Below are positions 57,806 to 64,000 of a stretch of 64,000 nucleotides of DNA, piece by piece. Origin of the DNA: Ligustrum vulgare (taxonomy: Eukaryota > Streptophyta > Magnoliopsida > Lamiales > Oleaceae); the NCBI GenBank assembly GCA_963555705.1, contig OY743181.1, forward strand, positions 22,510,513-22,574,512, given 5' to 3'. Position 1 is the stretch's first letter, and the number at the start of each line of letters is the position of its first letter. Below the pieces are notes generated by a model. That model saw only the letters and a list, made by a program, of their open reading frames with translations, was not told the DNA's origin and searched no databases. Position numbers and translations under genes: made by a program.

Positions 57806-59021
57806 TGTAATTTGAGTAGACAATCCAATTTTTAAAATTTTGGATGTAATATTTTGATTATTATATTAATATTTTATAATCATAATAATATTTATTAAAT
57901 GACAAAGTAAAAATTATAACATCATTTTTCTTAAAAAAATTAAAGAAAAAACTATAATAATAAATTGGTGCAAAACTTGAAAAATATTGAGAAGAATACC
58001 AAAATAATAAAAGGACAAAAAAAAGGTAAATGTGAATTAAAATTTTTGAAATATTTTTTTTATGTAACCTATAAAATAAAAGTCACGGATTAATGAAATT
58101 GTAGCATTTTGAATTGAAATTCATGTACGTTGTTATTATATTCTAATATTGTAAATATACAATATAAACTATGAAATTATAGTAGACGATTCAATTTTTA
58201 AAATTTTTGATGTATTATTTTATTAATATATTATATTCTAATAATATTTAAAGGAAGGAGTATATTTTCTTCTTTTTTTAATACTAAATAAATAAAAAGT
58301 GTAATAACGTGAGAATAATAATATGAAATTCTATTACAACATTGTAAAATGTTAATAGTAAATTAATTTAATACCAAAAAATGAAATAGTATAATAATAT
58401 GAAATTATATTATAATAACAATCTAATTCTTAACAATAAATTAATTATGTAATGAATTATGTAATGTTATTAAATAGGGGTAACGGTATATTAGGTATAT
58501 AGCTAAATATATAGGGGTAAAATAAGTATTCAAAATTTTTTCTTCCATCCATCTTTTTTATAGATTGTAGATGTAGATGTAGATGTAGACGTAGATAGAT
58601 GTAGATGTAGATAGATGTAAATATTGTTGTGTGAACCCAAAATTTGTGCAGTTGAGTATATTGTGATTATGAAAATGAAGAGATGTTAGTATGTAATGAA
58701 AGAAGTAAGACACAATAATTTTGGAGAATATTTTAATTATATTTAAGAAGAGTTGTCTTATCGAAGGTAGGTGGTCTAAGACTTGTCCGGTTTTGTGAAT
58801 TTGTTTTTAATAGGGCTCAAATAGATGACGAGTTGATGAAGACGTAATCTTTTAAAAAGATGATTTGGGTTAATATTTCACTTGCTTTTTATGTGCTACA
58901 AATATGTGTGCTTTTAAATATTGAATTTTTAATTTTATTTTGTTTTAGTGTTACTGTAAGAAGATAATGGAGTAAAATAAATGGAATATGGTGTACTGAA
59001 ATTTATTTTAATTACCATTGA
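57801..59021. other. AT-rich region with GTAGAT repeats
   Basis: No gene seen. A GTAGATGTAGAT-type variable repeat lies at 58567-58620. The region is full of A/T dinucleotide-like text. Confidence 0.6.
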
Positions 59022-59457
59022 ATGAGTTCCGAAGCCCTTTTCAGTTTTGGATTTAGCAGCAGTGAACTATTCCCTTTCATCGATAATGCAAGTCCTAGAA
59101 GGCGAAAAAATGTGTTAGAAATGTTTTATCCAGGAAATAACAATATAAGAAGCGTTAGTTTTCCCAGCCAAAGAAGAAGATTGATTTTAGTTCAAGAAGA
59201 AATCCCAGCATCTTGCTTCCTTGTTACTTGTTTGAGCTGAGTTTAAAGACCACTTGAACACACCGGAAACATTTCAACGTCGTCCTCAAGAAATGGCAAC
59301 CAAATTTAGGCTCACTAGAGATAGAAGAATTTCGCCTGAAATATTGGTCCTCTCCCACTTCTACCTCTCCACTTTTACCTTTGCCAAAACTAATGAACAA
59401 GAGAATTTTTTCCCTCTCTTAAGCAATTCAAAATCCATGAAGCCAATCACAAGATGA
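59022..59457 (+). other. Two short unassigned frames
   Basis: Frames 59022-59240 (MSSEALFSFGFSSSELFPFI) and 59254-59457 lie in less AT-rich DNA than the surroundings. No domain, splice partner or homology is recognised. They may be part of an unrecognised gene or chance frames in repeat DNA. Confidence 0.2.
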
Positions 59458-59518
59458 CATGTGGATTAAGTGAACCACTTTATTCCCACAAATCTTCACC
59501 CCTGATCACTTTAATCCA

Positions 59519-61525
59519 TTACCAATTTTCCCGATTACAAGTGTTGTCTATGTATGCAGTCTTATAAATCATCATTGCCCACTCCAACCAAGTACCTGCA
59601 AAACAACTAATCATTATCAATAGCAAAAAAGGATAAACACTTGTTGAACATGAAAGTACTTTTGTTCCAACATCTCTAGGATTATCATCAGTTCCAATTT
59701 TAAGCAGCTTAAACTCACTTGGAGATAATTCTCCCATAATGAAATGATACTTTACCTCAATGTGCTTAGACATTTCATGATAAACATGATTTTTACATAA
59801 CATTAAAGTACTTTGACTTTCAGTAAATATCATAGCAATTTCATGCAAGAAGTTTAGTTCACACAATAGGATTTTTAACCACATGCATTCTTTATAACTT
59901 TAGTGTGTGCAACATACTCAGCTTCAATGCTGGAAAGTGTAACAATTGATTGCAATTGTGATTTCCATGTGATATAATTATCACCCAAACAGAAGAAGTA
60001 AGAATTGGTAGATTTCCTTTGATCTTTATCACCAGCAAAATCAAAATCTACGTATCCATTAAACTCAAGCTTATCACTTCTCCTTTCAAATACTAAACCC
60101 TTTTAACAGTTCCAACTAGATATCTCAATAGCCATTTTAAAGCAGCCAATGAGGTTTAACTGTGTTAGACATAAACCTACTCAAGAAATTAACTGTATAT
60201 GCAAGGTCCAGTCTAGTGGTAATCATAAAATACATCACAGAACCAATGGTGTTAGCATAGGGAAGATTACTCATTTCATGCTTTTCATCTCCATTCAATT
60301 CCCCATGAAGAAAAGTAGTTTTAACATCTAGGTGCTCCAATTCCCAATCATTTTGGACAACAAACAGTAAGACTAACTTGATAGTTTTATACTTAACGAC
60401 AGGTGAAAACACCTCATTATTGTCTATCCCCTCTCTTTGAGTAAATCCATTGGCTACCAATCTAGCTTTGTATCTTAAAGGGTCATTAGCTTCTATTCCT
60501 TCTTTCAACTTGTAAATCCATTCACAATGGACTACCTTTTGACTCTTTTGTTTTTCAACCAACTTCCAAATCTCATTTTTGTTCAGAGACTAGATCTCCT
60601 TCTTCATAGTCTTTTTCCAATTTTCAGAATTTTCACAGTTGATCGCTTCCTCAAATGAAGCAGGTTCAATTGAATCCAAGGCTTCACATGAAACTAAGAC
60701 ATAGTCAATTAAATTTGAAGAGATATGCTTCATGTTTGGTCTAACTTATCTCCTCTCCGTGTCTTTCACTAATTGGTAGTTTTCCAAATTAGTAGCTACA
60801 GATATTTCTTGATTAGGGAAATTAATTTTAGGAATTTATAGTTCAGGTTGCTCTACTATGACTTCTTGGTCCACTTCTAATTGAGGTTGGATTTCACTAT
60901 CCTCAGGATTATCTTTACCTAATCTCTTCACCTCAAAATCAATCTTCTCCTCAATAGAAGATTCTCCCTTCTCAGTCTATTTGTCTACGGTTTTAAGACA
61001 AGACATATCGAGTTCATTGAACTTAACATCTCTACTTTTAATAACCTTCATTCTCTTACCATCTAAAACCCACAATCTATAACCTTTCACTCCCCCAGGA
61101 TAACCTAACTTGACACACTTAGTAGCCCTAGGGTTTAACTTACCCACAACTTGATGTGCATAGGAAGCACAACCAAACACTCCAAGGTAAGATAAATCTG
61201 GAGGTATCCCAGTCCAAAATTCTTGGGGAGTATGAAATTCAACAAAACTAGAAGGTGACCAATTTATCAAATAGGCAGCGATACAAACAGCTTCACCCCA
61301 AAAGCCTTTAGCTAACCCTGAACTAATCGACATGAATCTGAATTTATTCATTAAAGTTCGATTCTTCCTCTTAGCTGTCCCATTTTGCTAGGGGTAGATC
61401 TCACATTCCTATACCTCTTGATACCTATATCCTTACAGAAGGTATCAAACTCAAAATTACAAAACTCTAGATCATTGTCTGTCCTAAAGGTTCTTACGCT
61501 TTTCCTCATTTGGTTCTAAACTAAG
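59519..61525 (-). pseudogene. Decayed Ty1/copia pol fragment
   Basis: On the minus strand, from 61520 down: an integrase piece RTDNDLEFCNFEFDTFCKDI, then MNKFRFMSISSGLAKGFWGE and AYLINWSPSSFVEFHTPQEF, then RT start [35 protein letters not shown] and [13 protein letters not shown]. The central RT including the YVDD motif is deleted, since HGEL is followed directly by [17 protein letters not shown]. RNase H ends with KHIEVKYHFIMGELSPSEF. Many stops. The fragment is cut at 61525/61526 by the next LTR element, so the N-terminal half should lie beyond the window. Confidence 0.85.
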
Positions 61526-62469
61526 TGATGTGATCCCGGGAGGGGGTCACAACGAACACGCTGAATTAAACGAAACAAAGATAGGAAAGATCCAGATTCA
61601 GTCAAGAAACACAAGAACACAATAATTAAAATACCGAAAAAGATAAAATTGACGATAGGACCTGGACCCAACAATCACGACGCAATGAATAGACTATGTG
61701 GATTGAAGAACCGAGATTTTCGAAACGCCACAAGGGATGTCAAATTCTTTGATAAGTTTCTGATTGGAACGCCACAAATATTCAAGAAAATATTTGATAA
61801 GTTCTATGAATTGTTCTTCAAGAACAAGAAAAAAAGGAATCCTCCTTTTCGAGAGAGAAAATTCTCACATTCATTCAATAATCAAAACTCAACTGTTTCT
61901 TTACAATGAATGGAAAGAATATAAATAAGCAAAAATAACCTAGTCGCTAATTTACTCAAAATAGAATTCTAATTAAGCTAAAATTTCAAATTACGCAAAT
62001 AACTTAAAATAAAAAAAGGAAACAAAATAATTGGAAATTCTTGGAAAATCTGGTGCTGCTTATTTACGGCCGTGAGAAACCCTTTTACGGCCGTAAAGGC
62101 CTTTCTGATCAAAAACTGATTTATTACTTACGGCCGTGACGAATTTCTTACGGCCATGAAATTCCCCTTTTTTGAATGTTACGGCCGTAAGCCTTGTTCT
62201 GCTGAAATTCTCCTTTGTTCTTCGCTAATTGATTACGGCCGTGATAACATGATTTACGACCGTGAATATATGGGTTACGGCCGTGAAGGTCTTCTTTTAC
62301 GGCCGTAATGGATTTTCTGCATAAATAATTTCTTTTACTCGGCTCGGCTTGATCCTTTCGCCTTCTCGGTTCGATTCCAACATGAAACTTACTCCATTTT
62401 GCATGTAGATCACTGTCATATTGCCGATGACTCGACTTCGCCCTTCGATGCCTGGTCCAGAACGTATCA
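61526..62469 (-). repeat. 3' LTR carrying nine palindromic sites
   Basis: On the plus strand it starts TGATGTGATCCCGGGAGGGG and ends AACGTATCA. Read on the minus strand it aligns with 47119-47934 (shared TAGTGATCTAC-like and AAGTTTCATGTTGGAATCGA text). The R/U5-like side has the CGAAACGCCACAAG block also found in the 20.8, 23.1, 33.6 and 47.7 kb LTRs. Confidence 0.8.
62064..62308. promoter_or_regulatory. Helically phased array of nine TTACGGCCGTRA palindromes
   Basis: Sites start at 62064, 62085, 62128, 62148, 62179, 62233, 62254, 62275 and 62297. Those at 62085, 62179 and 62297 are the perfect palindrome TTACGGCCGTAA. The others are one or two bases different (TTACGGCCGTGA, TTACGGCCATGA, TTACGACCGTGA). 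Distances are 21, 43, 20, 31, 54, 21, 21 and 22, near multiples of 10.5 bp. The spacers are unrelated in sequence, so this is not a simple tandem repeat. Confidence 0.8.
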
Positions 62470-63278
62470 TACTCCCTCTCTTGAAAAGGATTCAACCTCG
62501 AATCCAATTTTGGTCGATTTTTCAAACTCCTCCTGCTTTTCAGGGCTCGATGATCATGTTTAAGCTTTGTGCGATCCTTTAGACTTTTAGGCTGCAAATT
62601 TTTGCCAACGGATATCTTCCCGGCCTTAAGTTCATGTTTTGATTTATGTCCCTGCAAAATAGATTTAGTAGAACTAGGGAGGGATGTGTTAGCGAACGCC
62701 AATAAACTCATTTTTGTGGTGGACTCTCTTTTCTTTTTCTTTTCACTCTCAAGCTCACATTTTTCTGAGGTCGTGGCCTCAACTCTCTTGTTTTCAATTT
62801 TCACACCCTCTCCTTTTTCTGAGGTCGTGGCCTCAACGCTTTTATTTTTCCCCTCAAACTCGCTCTTTATTTTCAATTGGTCCTCTTGGACCTCTTTAGG
62901 TGTTAGCGGAGCAAGAGTTATCATTTTTCCACCCTTCACGAAAGAATATCGATTTTTGAACCCATCATGCACCACTCTCCTATCATGTTGCCATGACCTT
63001 CCCAATAAAATATGCCCAACATGCACAGGGACCACATCACACACAACCTCATCTCTATAACCCCTAATGGTGAATTTAATATTAACCTGCTTGTTCACCT
63101 TAAGTTCTCCCGACTCGGTTAACCACTGTAATTTATATGGGTTGGGGTGTTTCACCTTAGGCAAGCCTAACTTCTCCACCAATAATGTACTAACCACATT
63201 AGTAAACCTTCCCCCGTCAATTACCATCCCACAAACCTTTTTCCCCATTGTTGAGTGCATTTTACATGCATATTTCAT
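62148..63278 (-). pseudogene. Gypsy-type protease plus charged linker, running into the LTR
   Basis: The minus-strand frame of 376 codons shows KKVCGMVIDGGRFTNVVSTL (retropepsin Asp-Gly-Gly at the catalytic position), HPNPYKLQWLTESGELKVNK, DEVVCDVVPVHVGHILLGRS and KGGKMITLAPLTPKEVQEDQ, then a Lys/Glu-rich linker with a twice-repeated VEATTSEKGE/VEATTSEKCE unit. The tail after about 62470 (GRNPYIHGRKSCYHGRNQLA) is only a translation of the palindrome array. No RT follows before the LTR, as in the inner element at 33-37 kb. The first ten codons (to HST) probably belong to the sequence inserted at 63249. Confidence 0.75.
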
Positions 63279-64000
63279 ATATTTTTAGTAATACTTTTTG
63301 AGTAATTTGGACAAATACCTACTTAATTGTGCATATTTTGTGGTTAAATAGATTTAACTATCAACTTCATGGAGAAAGAACAAGAAAGAAGCTAAATGGA
63401 TGAATACTTGAAGAAATTGAGGAGAAAAGAGTCAAATCTATCAAAGAGTCAAAGTTTGAGGACCAAGCTGCAACCACGCGATCGCGTGGTCATGCGCAAG
63501 TCGCGTTCGCGAAGTCATGCACAAATTCAACCCGAGACTAAAAAGGGGCAACCACGCGATCGCGTGGTCAAAATCTTGAGAGAAAATTTGGGCCGATCCG
63601 GTGCGACCCGGTTCGGCCCAGATGTTGAAACACGCGGATCTACGCGATTTGGGTGTATTTTTGAGTGATTTTGGGTATTTTGAAGATATTCTTGACATTC
63701 TTCAACAAGAAAAACCCTAGGCTCTCTCTTTCTCTATTTTTACCACATTTTCATCTTGTAATTTCTCTTGATTTTGTATAGTTTAGTTGATGAATATTGA
63801 TTAAGGGGAGAAATACCAAAGTCATTGTGGAAGAATATTGATATTTTGAAGCTTGAATCATTGGTTGATGGAAGTATTTATTGCTTAATCTTCATATTTC
63901 TCTATTTATTTTAATCCATTGTTGAAATAATGCATTTAATTCTTGGATTTCATTGTTATTTCATCATGGGCTAAACTATTTTGTGTTGGGATGTTGATGA
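63249..64000. mobile_element. LTR-like sequence entering from the right, incomplete
   Basis: At 63249 the protease frame is interrupted by TGTTGAGTGCATTTTACATG, after which the text has no relation to the gypsy element. TG start, TTTTACATGCATATTT and a pyrimidine-rich GGCTCTCTCTTTCTC stretch suggest the LTR of another retrotransposon continuing past 64000. The short frames here are not supported as genes. Confidence 0.45.
63473..63568. repeat. Two perfect 18-bp GC-rich palindromes
   Basis: ACCACGCGATCGCGTGGT occurs at 63473-63490 and 63551-63568, each identical to its reverse complement, with the related TCGCGTTCGCGAAGT between. In strongly AT-rich DNA these stand out. Centre-to-centre distance is 78 bases. 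Confidence 0.9.

Larger units (their letters stand above)
61526..63248 (-). mobile_element. 3' part of a TGATG...CATCA-family gypsy-like element
   Basis: A minus-strand element whose 3' LTR is 61526-62469, inserted into the copia integrase. CTAAG at 61521-61525 is the expected target duplication; the other copy should lie beyond the window. A purine tract (minus-strand TTCAAGAGAGGGAG) adjoins the LTR at about 62470-62484. A protease-linker frame follows upstream. It is interrupted at about 63249 by another LTR-like sequence. Confidence 0.75.

Noticed and set aside
62064..62308. CRISPR array as explanation for the spaced palindromes
   Set aside because: Plant nuclear context inside an LTR, 12-bp repeats with variable short spacers and no cas genes.
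62569..63060. 163-codon plus-strand frame with Ser/Phe-rich sequence
   Set aside because: Shadow of the minus-strand protease-linker frame.

Overview
The window is nuclear DNA from a flowering plant, most likely a eudicot. The evidence is spliced genes with GT-AG introns, a complete circadian-clock LHY gene, plant Ty3/gypsy (Athila-like) and Ty1/copia retrotransposons, MITEs and plant-type SINEs in AT-rich sequence. The species cannot be named from the sequence alone.

Layout. 1-3.3 kb is AT-rich intergenic DNA with three MITE-like elements. 3350-8314 (+) is a six-exon WAT1-related (EamA/DMT) transporter gene, reconstructed exactly as 351 residues; its third intron holds a Stowaway-like MITE nested in another MITE. 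10204-14587 (-) is LHY in six coding exons (769 residues), convergent with the transporter gene, with a leader uORF and a promoter block of TCP sites and a G-box. 15.66-17.69 kb holds two copies of one repeat. 18.86-19.74 kb looks organelle-derived.

20819-40884 is a three-level nest of LTR retrotransposons, each level resolved by LTRs and a 5-bp target duplication. An old non-autonomous element (-) is split by a 17-kb Athila-like element (-), which is split in its pol region by a 4.1-kb non-autonomous element (+). Between pol and the 3' LTR of the Athila-like element lies an intronless LOG-like (cytokinin-activating) sequence, itself broken by a 524-bp hAT-type element and a frameshift.

41.2-46.6 kb contains a broken second copy of the LHY upstream region, a ~1-kb tandem duplication, an RNase H fragment and a SINE. 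47119-47934 is an LTR of the same family as the non-autonomous elements. 49019-55861 is a nearly complete young copia element with a single nonsense codon. 57-59 kb is AT-rich with microsatellites. 59.5-61.5 kb is a decayed copia element, cut by another member of the non-autonomous family from 61526, which is in turn cut at about 63249 by an LTR-like sequence running off the window.

The most unusual signal is in the LTRs of this non-autonomous family (ends TGATG...CATCA). They carry an array of the palindrome TTACGGCCGTAA and variants, up to nine copies in 245 bp, with start-to-start distances close to multiples of a DNA helical turn. The same spacings recur in a second, independently placed LTR. 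A further conserved palindrome sits beside the polypurine tract in two members.
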